A stretch of 64,000 nucleotides of DNA from the NCBI GenBank assembly GCA_948099385.1, contig CANUEZ040000113.1, forward strand, positions 5,964,501-6,028,500, given 5' to 3'. The translations under genes were made by a program, and so were the position numbers. The notes under the pieces were generated by a model. That model was given only the letters and a program-made list of their open reading frames with translations, searched no databases and was not told where the DNA came from. How positions within the stretch are numbered: the first letter of the stretch is position 1; every line of letters starts with the position of its first letter. This document shows, in pieces, positions 34,324-46,439 of the stretch. Source of the stretch: Fasciola hepatica. Lineage: Eukaryota; Platyhelminthes; Trematoda; Plagiorchiida; Fasciolidae.

Positions 34324-36475
34324 TGTGGCTCACAAACTCCTTGTCATTGCCTTCCGCCTATAACGCGCATTTCTATAATATTCACTTTTTTATTTCAGCA
34401 TATCTGCTTAATCTGTTAAATGAATAAAGCCTATATTCGGGGCCTTTAAACTTCTCATTCTGACGCAATGATTGTTTCATCAAAACAAAATATATTATAA
34501 ACAATCGGAATACACAATTCATTCATGTAACAACAGACAGAATTTTACGACCCGGAAGCTCCGACGATAAACCATCGCCACAAACGTCATCAGCAGTTTG
34601 GGAACACACATTCAACACTTTTATAACCAAATCTTCGACGCCTGGTCCGGACTAGCTCAACGTTCTAACTAACTACGTTCCGTCATCGGTATACGAACAC
34701 ATTGCCAAGTGCAAAACTTACGAGGCTGCACTCGATGCTCTTAAAAAATTTGCGTCAAATCGAAAAATGGCTTTTACTCGGCACGTGTTGTCTCCATGCA
34801 AACGGTAAACAGATCACACTCTGGACTAGTTTCTTCAAAAGCTAAAATTGTTGGCAAAAGATTGTGCTTTTAAATCTGTCACATCAGAGCAAAATCAAAA
34901 CGACGCTATACGCGATGCATCGAGTCGAATGTAATGACACCATTCGACAGCGCCTCCTGGAATATAGATCAGGGAATCTCGATTGCCTACGACCAAACTC
35001 GTTCTTTAGAAATGGCTTGTCACCAGTCTCATTTACTTTACCTGTCTGATCCAACCCAGATATACTTAAGAAATCATGCTCTCAACCGCTTGAGTCGAGT
35101 GTAATAGCAGAAATAGCTGATCGATGGTACTTCTGTGGGTATCTCAGACATCCTCGTTCCAAATGTCCCGCTAGAGACGTTGTGTGCAAACTGTGTAATA
35201 AAAAGTGCATAACCAAAAGGTTTTTCGGTCGGCTCTGCATACCAAAATTACGTCCATAACTAGCTTTTTGTTGTCTTTCATGATATCGGCTTCCGCTCTT
35301 CACTGTCCTCTCACTGCAGTAGCACGGATTTTTGTCAATGGAGTACTCCTGCAAGTTTTGGTGCATACCGGCAGTTCAGACAGTTATATATCAAGTTCTA
35401 TTGTTCAGGGCAATGTTGGAAGGGTCCCGCGGTTTGGTTGCTATGGCACCCACTAGTCCTACAACTTACACACATGGGCACTGCAATGTGACATCGTCTT
35501 GGGAAAATTTTACTTACTCCCTCTCTAAACTTTCCATTCTGCCCAACCTCTGTGCCGATGTGCGTTTAGGTCACCATCTCTTGCGTCTGAATAAAATGAT
35601 AGTGATACCTTTTTGTTGTAACCTTAGTGCTGTCCATATAAACCCACCACCCGTTTCACAGCCCATTACCTAAATGCTCCCCGATCGCCATCAAGTCACG
35701 ACATTAGGCCGCAGATGGTTTCAGAAAAATGGGAATAGACCGCCTACTAAAACAGCAAATCACAGAACCGCCCAACTCACTCTGACGCGCCCAGGTACTG
35801 GTCACTACTAACAAACGGCACAAACGCAGAATGGTAAATGATTACAGCCAGACGGTCAACTGATCCACTCGTATTGACGTCTATCCACTCCAAAAGTCCA
35901 TCAAATAGACGGAAAATCTCGGACTTTGTTGTTTTTGCACTTTAGATTTAAAATCTGAATACTACCAAATACCGAGGAGAAAGGCAAAGCTTTTCCTGCG
36001 TTTGAAGACTGAGGAAATCTGTTCCAATTCAGTCGGCTTTTCTCTGGTATCACCAACGGTTTTTCGTGTTTTCAGAGAGTCACCAATCCGATTATCAATG
36101 CAGAATCCCCCTCAGCCACCTCTGTATTTGTGGTGAGGACGGAGAACAACAGAAAAACCTATCGCGGTTCTACACTGCTGCCGAGAAGTATGGACCAACA
36201 TCCAACGACAGTAGAAGCACGATCGGAGTGAAGCTCATCAGGCTCATGGGGTACGAAGTCTCCCACAAGTCGATGAAACCGGATCCCAATAGACTTGAGC
36301 CTCTTACAAACTTATGCGCATTTCTATACATTCACATTTTCTATTTCAGCATATATGCTCAATCTGTTAAACGTATAAAGCCCATATTCTGGGCCTCTAA
36401 GCTTCTAATTCTGACGTGGATTGTTTGATCAAAACAAGACAAACCATAACCAATCGCAATACACAACACTCGACA
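34324..36475 (+). mobile_element. Gypsy (CsRn1-like) element, internally deleted, with both LTRs
   Basis: Inserted in the endonuclease of the RTE-A copy. Probable LTRs at about 34324-34525 and 36299-36475 share CGCATTTCTATA, TTTCAGCATAT.TGCT, AATCTGTTAAA and AATACACAA but are visibly diverged, with a gap of about 24 bases in the 3' copy. Gag: VPSSVYEHIAKC (34680), CAFKSVTSEQ, IRQRLLEYRSGNLD (34945-34990). Zinc knuckle near 35120-35205 with its first Cys changed to Trp. Protease box VHTGSSDSYIS near 35355, where the catalytic Asp of DTGSS is His. Partial reverse transcriptase 35830-36290 with RIDVYPL and TLDLKSEYYQI. RNase H and integrase are absent. Old, dead. Confidence 0.8.
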
Positions 36476-37148
36476 TGCACTCCAACGGACTGTAGCTCTG
36501 AAACGCAGAAGGATGAGTTCAATGGCGAACACAGGACTCTTGTTCGCAAGAGCAAAAAGCTCTGAAATTGTTGTCTTAACCGGTGACTTTAATGAACAAG
36601 TTGGCAAACAGGGCATCACAAGTTTGTTTAGGTGGGGATTGGGCCTTAATCACTCAGCGCACAGATAACGGGGATCGGCTTCTCCAGTTTCGTGCAGACA
36701 ATCGGTTATTCCTGTCTAGTACGAATTTCCGACACAGGTCGCAACGCACAGCGGCATGGCGCTCCGACCCTACAAGTACTTCGAGTCAGATTGACCATGT
36801 GGCAGTAAGCTATCGGTGGCACTGTTCTGTCCAAAACTGTAGACCCTATTGGTTCACGTACGTAGAGTGAGGCCATGCATCAGTTTTAATGCGATTATCG
36901 CTCCAGCTCCATGGTCATCGGTGCAGACCACAAACCCGGTTAGCCGTACAACGCTTGTCTGACCCAGAAGTTGGCACCAGTTACGAACAGAAACTCTCAC
37001 ATGGGCTAGGAACTACGACAAACAGTAATGTAGACAAGCACTAGGTCCATATCAAACAGGCAATACATTTGGCAGCAGGTCCTGGGTCCGATGTTCGTCA
37101 GAGAAACTGAATTTCTCAAAAGTCGTTAGGTTTACTAGATCAAAACCG

Positions 37149-37335
37149 TCAGGTGATAGACAGTAATCCACTGTCGTCCGTATCGTTACCACACCTGACC
37201 TATGGGGACCTTATGTGGTTTTTCCTCACTCCAAGTCTCAGGGTTCGGTTACCGGTTATCCCCAGTAGTGCAGTGGGCCCTCGTGGCTATGGGGTATACA
37301 CCCTTTCCACTCATGCGCAAGCATGTAATTAAAAA
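37149..37335 (+). repeat. SINE2 repeat inside RTE-A linker
   Basis: 5'-truncated relative to the 33.5-kb copy; starts GTGATAGACAGTAATCCACTG and ends CAAGCATGTAATTAAAAA (each quoted only in part of the repeat). RTE-A sequence continues on both sides. Motifs shared with the other copies: CTGTCGTCCG, CACCTGACCTATGGGGA, CAGTGGGC.CTCGTGGCTATGG. Confidence 0.75.
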
Positions 37336-39330
37336 AAGCTTCTGAACTGTAAGATGAATAAGATTGAAAGACATCTGTAAAGCCGAGTCATAAACAATCT
37401 TAAGACGGATCGCCAGAACTGGTGGGTCAGGGTAGCCGAAGAAACGGAAATAGTAGCTGCTTCAGGTAACAGTCAAAGACACCGATGGACGGCGAACCCC
37501 GATCAGTGAAACGACATGCGATAGAAATGGACGGCTTATTCATGGCAAGCAGCAAGGGCTCTATCGTTGGGCCGATACTTCAAGGAGCAGTTTAGTTGGC
37601 CGTACAATAATGTTGTTACTCTTGTGTCAACAGCTGCGATTCCTTGGAGAGTAACAATTGAGCCCCGTCGGAAGTGGAAGTAGGGCCGAGCTATCGAATA
37701 GTAGAGCGTGGATAAGCAGCCGGTCCCAACGAACTTTCCCAGTTCTTTTTAGACAGGGTGGAGATGCCTCGGTAAAATCACTTACCACCTTGGCTCGTGA
37801 CATTTGCAACGACGGTGTATCCCGTTTTTGTGGGACGAGTTATTGATTGTACCCATCTTCAAAAAGGGAATACGCAATGACTGTAGTACTCATCGTGGGA
37901 TCAGTTTAATTCTTACACTTACCAAGGCATTAGCCTCGATTTTGCTGCGCCGTCTGATATCGGCTCGCAATATGAATGCTCGCGAACGGCAGGTTGGATT
38001 TAGCCCAGGTCGAGGAAGCATCAATCAGACTTTTACTCTTCGCCAATTACTCGAACCCCGTCACAAATACCGTCGATGAACAATAATTGTTTTCCTCAAC
38101 TTGAAAGGCGCCTTCGAATCAGCTGATCGAACAGCGCCATTCAGCGCTCTTCACCGAAAAGCTATTTCGCAGAAGTTCGTGAATCTACTGAGATCATTGT
38201 ACTGTCATACTTCTGGCCGCGTAAGGGATTACAATGAACTAGCAAGTCCGTTTGGAACAAACATTGTTCGACAAAGGTGTCCCATTTTGCTATTCCTGTT
38301 TAGCTTTGCCATCGACGAGACGATGAAGAAAGCTTTGTGAAACCTTCAGAATATGGACGCTGAACTGGCAAATGATGGAAAACTGTGACCTAGATTACGC
38401 CAACGACCTTGTCTGCTTGCTTGAACGGACCATGCACCTGCACTAGAGAAACTTCAGAGCTGTAGCTCCATTCGGCATGTACTTTGCACCTTCAAAGTGT
38501 GGTGATGTCACAAAGCAACGTCAACGGTTTCTAGCTTGATGTTTGATGTAGAGTTCCTGGCGATTGTCGATCGTTTCACTTACCTCGGCAGCAGCGTGAC
38601 GACAGGTAAAAGCACGGGAGATGTCATCACACGGATATCCAAGGCAAGCGGCGTACGCTGGACCGAAGCAACTGTGGCGCCCACCTGATACTTCGCCAAA
38701 GTTAAAAGGTCGTATGTACTGTGACGCGATGTGCCTACTTGTGCGGTTGCGAGATATGGAGTCTGTGTAGAAGATATTCGTCGTCCTGAGGTTTTCGACC
38801 ATCGATGTTTACGTAGTATCGCTAGAATTGGATGGAATGACTGAGTGAGCAATGCTGAGGCCAGACTTCGCTAGTTGAGGCACGCTGCGTTTAGAAAACA
38901 CACGTCTACCATATTGTGCCCTGTTTTCTGCTTCTCCTCAGGAGTGCAAGGCCAACAAATGACGTGGCATCGGGGAATGAGGAAATGTAAATCGGACTTA
39001 GGAAAAGTATATTGGGGTTCAAAAGATCCCTCAACCAGCTGGTTGACGACGCTGAAGGATATGGCAGCGAATCGTGAGCAGGGGTGGTCGCGAAATCACT
39101 TTCTATCGCATCAGAATCACTGATCGATGTGCGTTTGTACAGTTAGACTGTGTATTCCGTGTGCTGGCTACTGGGACGTTCTCTCCTTTTCCCAGCCCTG
39201 TAAGAACACTTCCTGTTCACTTTTTACATTTATCCTTTCTATTTAGAGTTCAGCATGGTGAGAAAGGTAGTGTTCAGTGGGGCTCGCCCTGCTGTTCAAC
39301 GCTGTACGATGACGATGATCTATACATATA

Positions 39331-39817
39331 ATTCTCGGGATCAGGGTTCGCCTTCCAATCTTGTCAACCAGTTCTCGAGATTGATGGCTTGTCTTTCTAA
39401 CCATAATCATGTGCAGACACAATACTTAGCACATCGAATCGGAATAAAGGCGGATAACCAATCTAAAATCGTACGATTCAAAAGACCTAACTATAAACCA
39501 TGGTTACGCATAAGCTTGATTTATGATTTCCGATACACTAACAAAAACCGCCCCCGACGTGGTAAAAAGTTCCTATGCCAGCAAGCCCAAGAAAATCACT
39601 GCAAGCAAAATGCAAGCAACTGCCTGTATTTATTCGTAATAAGACTAAAATACGATCCGCGAATAAAACAGATTATACTACTCTATCCGGCTCTGGAAAG
39701 TTGTAGCAAAATGTCAGCCGTACGACAATCATGCAGTGTAAAGCTGAATGTATCACGGAATGAATACGATTTATATCAAAAGCTACAGAAATATTCAGTT
39801 TCATGAAGAAGACTTAC
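39331..39817. other. Intron start, no recognised element
   Basis: Donor-proximal end of the 22.5-kb intron. A 183-codon plus-strand frame crosses from the RTE-A tail into this stretch, but it shows no homology or domain and is treated as chance. Confidence 0.5.
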
Positions 39818-40089
39818 AGAATAGCTTTACCAAGAGCCTCATCGCTGACCCCGAGGATACAACTCTTTTTCGGAACATTGCTGTTAATAAACTGCTTGAG
39901 TAAGCTAGAAACGGTTCCTTCTGAAACATTATTAACATTTTCAATCGCCTCTTCAACGGACTTGAAGTGGACAAAAGCAACAGGCTTGATGAAGGCGTTC
40001 GGATGGGCCGTAAAATTCCGAGTTATCTCATCAAATTCTTTGATTCGGAAAAGAGCGTAACCTGATGCATGTTCGAACAATGCAAAGTG
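39818..40089 (-). CDS. NOP56: NOP56-like exon: NOP5NT domain
   Basis: First exon recognised. Translation in phase 0 begins HFALFEHASGYALFRIKEF, matching the start of the NOP56 NOP5NT domain (VLFEHA.GYAL). KPVAFVHFKSVEEAIENVN follows, then VSEGTVSSLLKQF, and CILGVSDEALGKAI ends the exon, a close match to the VAF..F.S...ALEN.NAVSEG and LLGVGD..LG.AI blocks. Donor CT/GTAAGT at 39818/39817 is consensus. Upstream, an in-frame TAG lies at about 40104, so an acceptor is needed; acaacgcag ending at 40090 is the candidate, with a poor pyrimidine tract. The initiator Met and the first few residues should be in an earlier small exon that I could not identify. Confidence 0.85.
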
Positions 40090-41289
40090 CTGCGTTGTCT
40101 ACTCACCGGACCTCTAGAGGCAAAAATTTCACACCTACCCCCATCCTTTATGGCCTGTGCGTGCAGGCTGCGCAACCACCCAAACAGGCCGCCAAGGTCG
40201 AAACTTTCGGATCAGATCAGATCACAGGATATGGAGGGTTGAATCGAATTTGTATCCAGTTTCTTGAGTCGGAGACTGCATAGATCCTTACGTGCTGCAA
40301 CAGAAAAACGAAAACATAGCATTCGTTCCAGTGGTCACGACAATGCAGCAGGTTTCCAATTGTCTGGCCATCTATTTACTCTCCCCAAAAACTAGAGAAC
40401 CCCTGGGCTGTGAGACATGGTAGCACTACAAGCAGTCTTTGTCGAAGGTGAGATCTTGACGCTCATGTTCCTTGGTTCTTTCTCTAGAGTGACATGGTGG
40501 TGCTTACCTGGTTGATACTGAGGGCTTTCTATCTTTCTACTACGTCCACAAACACGACTGGGGGTGTGGCAGTGAATGTGGAAGACCAGAAGAAACAAGT
40601 AAAGAAGAACGAAAAACTGTCAGTGATAATGGAGAACAAAATAGTAACACGTGGGAGTGGTGGAATAGGATGAAGGTAAGTCCAACGATTTGGAAATTGG
40701 GTAGAAGTAGTAGCGATGCTGGCTTCAGTGAGAGTGAAAATCTGCTCATTTAGGTTATATGTTGCGTAGTATTTCGTGATGGCAAGGAGTCACATCACTG
40801 GACGCCTTTGCCCAGGAGCCCAACTCACATTACTTTCCTGTGACGTTCGATTTTTAGGCGTTTAGGCCTCCTCGCTGCCCTTCGGGACTCTTTTAAAACC
40901 ATAATTTTTTGGCAGCCTAGTATCGTGCCCCACTTTTTTGTCGGCTTCTGCGGTCGAGGCTCTGTGGCTCCTTTTATCACGTCACTTTCTGGCCTCAGTT
41001 TACTAAGATAGGGACCAACCGGGGAGTAAAGCGCATCAGCTTCGTTTTTTGGTTTCGTAGGAACCTTCCGCTAGGCCGAGGACTTTTAGGGGGGGGGGCA
41101 ATAGGGGTGGTGTTTGGCTGCCCAGTTTCCATAAATACCAGCCTTTCCCCATTTATTCTTGTCTCACACGTCGCAGAGATTGGGCTGTGTGCGCGGCCAT
41201 AGGCTTTTTGTCCGTAGTGGCGTCGTGCAAACTGTGGAGAACAGGTGTAACAATACGTATATTCAATTTTTCCTGGCTAGCCTGTGAAA
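40090..41289. other. Upstream of recognised NOP56 exon; nothing supported
   Basis: Should contain the first NOP56-like exon or the promoter if the first intron is short. A minus-strand donor CAG/GTAAGC occurs near 40508 but no convincing initiator ATG is in frame with the downstream exon. G homopolymer near 41091-41099. Confidence 0.4.
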
Positions 41290-44200
41290 CGGGGTATAAA
41301 TTTACCCTTGTGGGTTAGCGACAGAAGTTAGACTTCACCACCATCCACACGTGAGCTTCACTGCATGGTCCAGATCTTTTCTCCTGATCAAAACTTTTTC
41401 ACTGTGGCTTCAAGCACTACGTGTCCTGTCACTCAGGGGGTCATGAGGTAGTCTGCAGTTCTACAATAGGCCTCCAAGCAAGCTGTCCCAGTGAGCTTGT
41501 ATCTCTCGCTTGAAATCTGCTACCGTCCGGGCCCCCACCCCCGAGCACTGAAGTTTATTTCATCGGTTTACTACTAGTTGGAGGAAGACACTTGTCCTAA
41601 CTGCCGTGATACCACGGCTTTTCACAAACTTCAGCTCGTGTCCCCTGAGCCTACCATCTGTGTTTCCCGGGATCAAAGGAAGCCCCTCCAAGTCCGAGAC
41701 GCCCCTGATAATCCTGAAGGCTCCAACGGGTTTCCCCCCTGCCCTCCTCCGTTCCAGAGAGAGCAGCTTCAGTTCTCTGAGCCCACTTTATAGGGCCTGT
41801 TTTTGAGTTCATTAAACGTTCGTGTGAATCCCCTTTGCAAGTTCTAGCAGTTGCCTGTCCAGAATAAGATTTGGATGCCTGGCTTGATCGGTATATTCCA
41901 GCAGCTGCCTTACGTGGGTTATGTAGAACGGTAACAATGCCCACGGCTTCTGCGAAGCTGCGGTTCTCACAAACTGTGAGAGGGCATTACTACCCCCCCC
42001 CCCTCCCTTGCAGCTTCAAAACATTGCCTCTGGGTTTTGATATCGGCGGTCATAAACACTCCCAGATTTTTGACAGTATGAGTCCTGTCCAAAGCTACCC
42101 TGGTACCTCCGCCCCCAAGTTCCCTCGGGCTGACCTGGAGGCGGTCCTCGGCGAGTTGCCTGCATTTAGTGGTATGGAATGGGATCTCCCACTGTGTGCA
42201 CCACCGATACACCTTATCGAGGTCACACTGCAGGACCCCTCCCCCAGGATCTCCTACTACCGTAACGTCTTCTGTAAACATAAAGTATGGCCAATCCAGA
42301 AAAAAGCAGTGGCCCAATCACCGACCCTTATGGGGCTCCACTGGCAGCCTTACCCACGCTGGACCTGTAACCGTCGGCCTCTAGGTAGAATCCCTGCTCT
42401 CTGAGAAACTCAGCCATCCGGTCACCTAACGGTGGGTCGATTCCACAGCCTTGAAGCTTGTGGACCAACAGCCTGTGATTATGTGGGTCGAGGGTTTTCC
42501 TAAAGTCCAATTACCAGGCTTCCCCTTTTTACGGTCTTTAGTTCTCCTAGTAACTTCATCAAGGAAGTACTCGAGATTTGCCGTGCACGAACTCTTCTTC
42601 ATATAGCCATGTTGGTACATGCTTATCATTACACTCTGGGATAGGAAGACAACCCTTTGGCTTCGTAAAGTCCTTTCCAGGACATTCAACACCACAGGTA
42701 CCAGGCCTGCTGGTGTGCAGTTGGAAGTTTCTTCTCTTCTTCTACACTTGTGGATTGGCGCCACCTGCGCCAGCTTCCAGTCTCTTGGCAATTGACGGTC
42801 CCTGAGAGACTTGTTGAGTGGCCAAGAAAGAGGTTCGGGCAGCCGGTAGGCTAATGGACTCAATAGAGCCTACCGCTTTGCGTAGTTCTAGTCCTGCTAG
42901 CTTCCGTCTAATTTCGTCTTGCTCATTTGGGACGGGCTGCTTTCCTGTCCCGCTGGATAGGGAACAGGCGCGTTTCCACCATTATCGTCGACAAGCATTG
43001 TAACACACGTTCGGGCAATGCGTAGCCGAAGTCACAACGGATCCCGAAATCAAAAGGCGATTATCCGCGATATTCTACGATACTAAATTATTAAATGAAC
43101 AGTGACACCAAAAAGATACAAACCTCAATAATGAGATCACAAGGACTCAACAAACGAGAAACCGAATTGCGGCTTGCGAGTAAGGAGCACGTGCGTCATG
43201 CAGATCCTGAACAAGGATATGACAAAGTGACGCTGTGGGCGCGAACGAACAACAATTGGTCCATACAAACAACCAGTTCGTAAAGACACGTCAATAGTGT
43301 AGTCAAGTGAGTGATGTTAAGGAAAACATGGAACTGCAAAGGTTTTAGGGGATGTTCCACGACCGGTCGTTACATGCACTCCCCCAAACCAGCGGAGAAA
43401 TGAACTGTCACTGCCTTCATTCGTTTTGGTGTTTTCCTCCTCAAGTCATTTACTTTACTGACTGCCACCTGCAGGGCTGACTTTGACTAAACATAATTAA
43501 AATACGCTTTTGGGTTACTTTTCACCCCTTGAGCTAGCTTCCTTTCGTACTGGCATCTGCACTCTAGTTGGGTTCTCAATGCCCCTCCACGATTGGTCAT
43601 ATATTGCAGTAGTTTCCTGTGCCCCTTCCTAAGCCGGCACCTGGCTTTGTGTTTTCTAGTCTGTGCCTTCCGAGCCCTGAACTTCAACCATTGCGGCAAG
43701 CCATTTCGTTCCATCCTCACCAACGGTGCACAAGCATCCAGAAGTGTCTCCAGGTTCCCTTTGATATGATTTCTCCCTTCTTCCACGTTGCTATTAGTGA
43801 TCTCCCGATTCCGTTCCTCCTCCGCATCCACCAGCGCCGGGGTCTTTAGCCCGCGGAGTTCACGGCGGTATTTGTCCGGCGGCACTTTTTCACGTTTTAC
43901 CATTTCGATTTTTATCACCCGTTGAGGGCTGTACCCTAGTACTGCTGTGATAACCGCCGGAACTAAGTCCGCTTCCTACTCCATCACTACTAAGTCAGGT
44001 ATGGCGGAGTTCTGGTTCATCCTCCAACGCTCTTCCTGCTGCACTTGTTGGATCAGCTATTCTCCGCGTAGGACTTGCACAGCTGCATCTCTGAGGGACC
44101 CCGGTGATGCATCCTCCAATTCTCAATCTATTTTTGGGGCTCTGAAGTCCCCAATGATGAGAATTGCTTCGTCTCCACTGGCTGTGTCACTTATTGCCAG

Positions 44201-45940
44201 CAGTTCAGTGTCCTCCACTCTGGTAGAGGACGGGCTTCGGTAAACGCAAAGGAGAGTCACTGGGCCTCTGTGCATTTTAATTATACAGCTTATACACCGC
44301 GCATTAGGTAATCCTATTTCTATTCCTCCTTGTTGGCCAAGGGCTTGGCTGTCAGCAAGAGCACTCTAACACCTAACCTGTCATTGCTCCTATCTCCCTT
44401 GTACTACAAGAAGCCCCGCAAGCAGGCTTGAGTGAGGACATCCTGCAGTGTTAGCCATGTCTCGGGGAGCGCCTCGACCTGTGCATCGACCACTGTGACT
44501 GCCAGTTCATCCCACTTGTTGCGAACGCTGCAGGCATTCGTGCGTATAATGGGAAAGCACCTGGAAGCTAGTAGTCCTCTTTTCTTAGGGGATTTACAGG
44601 AAGGTTTTAAGCCCGAAAACGCTGAACTCGAGAACTGCCCTTGTTTCTTAGTATCACTGGCCCCACTTTCCTAAACACTGTTTAAAAGCTTTACGAGAAA
44701 AGATTCTGAGCTCCCCTCCAGCGTCCTTCTATCAGCACGATTTTTCTCATCCTCCTGGTGAGATCATCTGCTGTCCTTCGTAAACCTCTCATCAGTCGGC
44801 ATTATGGTTCGTCTTACTGCCAGCTTCGGAGATTTTAGAGTAGCGGACTGTACCCAGGCTTTCAAGATTTCATGAGCGGTATGCTTGCCGGTCTCATCAT
44901 CCGGCTTGACAAAGACCCTGCCGTTTGAGAGCCTCCTTATTTCTTCCGGGACAGTCACGGCTTGTCTCTGTGCACCGAGTTTCTGGACTCCACCAAGGTG
45001 GGTTTTGGCCTTCGGTCACTTTCCGATATATTTAGCCTCCATTTTCCCGGCGGAAGGCATTTTATTATGACCTGTTCAGGCAAACCAGTGCATGTTAGCA
45101 AGCTTATAACATGATATCTAGTGGCCCTAAGCCCTATTTTGTTCTCCTTTATATGCAGTTCCGGAATTCCATGAACCACTGCATTTCTATACCCTCCCTT
45201 AGCTATTTCGTTAGTCTTTTTTAGGTTCCCAATCTGTTGACAGAAATTCCCCCTGTCCTCGAATAGATCCTTTAATAACTTACCACGATCCTCTAGTTTC
45301 GTGGCGATTTTTAGAATCAGCTCCCTATCATTTGCAGGTTTGATGACCTGTGTCTCGCAAGATGGACCGGTGTTTGTCCCTGGTTAGTTTCCCAGTCCGC
45401 TTTAGTTTCACTCCTTAGTTCACCCTACTTTCACCCTCTCCGTCTTTGGCTTTGCTTCCGCTCGATAGTCTTTCGTACCAATTTCTTCCCCCGGACCCGG
45501 GTGCTCGTTTTCGGGAAGCGCTTGAGAGACTTTTTTATTGGTTTCTCACCCCTGGCCACTCCTAATGCCCCGGAACCAATTCAACTCATTGTGGATCGGC
45601 AATCCATGCAGAACCATTTCGGGTACTTATGTTTCACATAAATCTCATATTCTCTCCTAGTAGTTTTACTGCTTGTCCTACTGTACCACCGTTTGCAGGC
45701 GTCACAAAGGATCTCTTAAACCTATACGTCCTTCCTACAATTGTTGTTTCCGCATGACGCCTGACTTTCTACTTGTTCATCTTTGTCCTTCCTAGTCTTC
45801 CTTTGACAGCAGGTGCTACTTCGGTCTGTGGTGATGGGCGACTCCGCATCCACCACGGGCCATGAAAAGTTATGCTGTACAATGAAGACACTTAAATCAG
45901 GTACGGAATCCAAGTAAATGTTCATGACAGGTCAGATCGG
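41290..45940 (-). mobile_element. CR1-type LINE copy A, nearly full length
   Basis: Minus-strand order. ORF1 at 45925-44760, with a Cys-rich finger (CDACKRWY...WFCMDC, 45700-45600) and a basic stretch. Endonuclease 44650-43950: LPETWL, VTLLCVYRSPSS, LIIGDF.AP. Linker 43918-43487. Reverse transcriptase 42863-41970: RDWKLAQVAPIHK, HGYMKKSSCTANL, and FTEDVTVVGD where the catalytic AD-D box is degraded. C-terminus 41800-41440: GRLRGHELK, VVNR.NKL, DFKREIQAHWDSLL. Frameshifts and stops throughout. A solo BEL LTR (42999-43374) sits between the linker and the reverse transcriptase. Confidence 0.8.
42999..43374 (-). repeat. Solo BEL/Pao LTR (U3 type A)
   Basis: 376 bases bounded by TGTAAC...GTTACA, matching the LTRs of the BEL elements at 51475-58905 in the minus orientation. 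Internal element sequence is absent on both sides, so it is a solo LTR, presumably left by LTR-LTR recombination. Flanking five bases (AGCAT and TGCAC) do not form a clear target duplication. Confidence 0.9.
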
Positions 45941-46439
45941 GTCAAATCAAGTCAAATTGGATCTCAGAAAACAGACGGTGGCCTGCCAAGTTTGTCCAGG
46001 TTCTTGCATCATGAGCATCTTGGATCACTCGGTGCTGCGACTAATGGAGGGAACAGGGTCTTCTTCGGTGACTTGGTGAGGAAAATATGAAGGAAGGACT
46101 TTCCGTCGCCGTGCCCCAGTTTCAGTGGCCTCACAGGCTCACTGTCCCTTGGGGAGTTCCAGCTAGCACCTCACATAACCCAAGGACAAAGGTAATAAAG
46201 CAGAACGTAGAAGGTGGTAGAAGATGTGAGACAGTACTGGTAGACAATTGGAAATGGAAGGGGTAGTGAGGTTTAAGGGCTGAATAGTGAGAACGAAAAA
46301 AGACCGTAGAAAAAGTTTGACTGAGGGTATGCAACAGTAACGACGGTAATAAGGAGTGAAGGGGTGAAAAAGAATGGTACATTGGGCAGCCACCTATCAG
46401 CTGGTTTCGGCAGATACACTGTCCCTGCAGCGGTCCAGT
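45941..46439. other. Purine-rich stretch between CR1 copies
   Basis: No motif recognised. 46180-46390 resembles in composition the stretches at 40540-40740 and 48900-49010, perhaps CR1 untranslated sequence. Confidence 0.3.

Larger units (their letters stand above)
33380..39330 (+). mobile_element. RTE-A LINE copy with three nested insertions
   Basis: Same family as 12331-16150. Leader 33380-33536 and 33788-33960; endonuclease start LGSFNVRTP at 33976; endonuclease resumes after an insertion at 36476 (CTCCAACGGACTG..., LTGDFNEQVG near 36575, DHVAVSYRW near 36795). The linker is cut at 37149 and resumes at 37336. Reverse transcriptase: HRGISLI (37890), GFSPGRGSI, FLNLKGAFESAD (38095-38130). 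The catalytic Asp region near 38390 is degraded. C-terminal domain runs to about 39080, then 3' UTR GGTGAGAAAGGTAGTG and a GATGACGATGAT tail near 39310-39330. Many stops. The nested units are SINE2 at 33537 and 37149 and a Gypsy element at 34324. Confidence 0.85.

Noticed and set aside
39255..39806. 183-codon plus-strand open frame
   Set aside because: It starts inside the RTE-A 3' UTR, crosses the LINE tail into intron sequence and shows no domain or compositional sign of coding.
16726..40089. PRPF31 as the identity of the host gene
   Set aside because: The Nop-domain helix is similar to PRPF31, but the gene starts with a NOP5NT domain, which PRPF31 lacks, and carries the LGASKALFR block of NOP56/NOP58.
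43083..43283. Repeated 62-codon frame (43095, 47989, 51571, 57842) as a small conserved gene
   Set aside because: Lies wholly inside the BEL LTR at each site, so conservation reflects the LTR.
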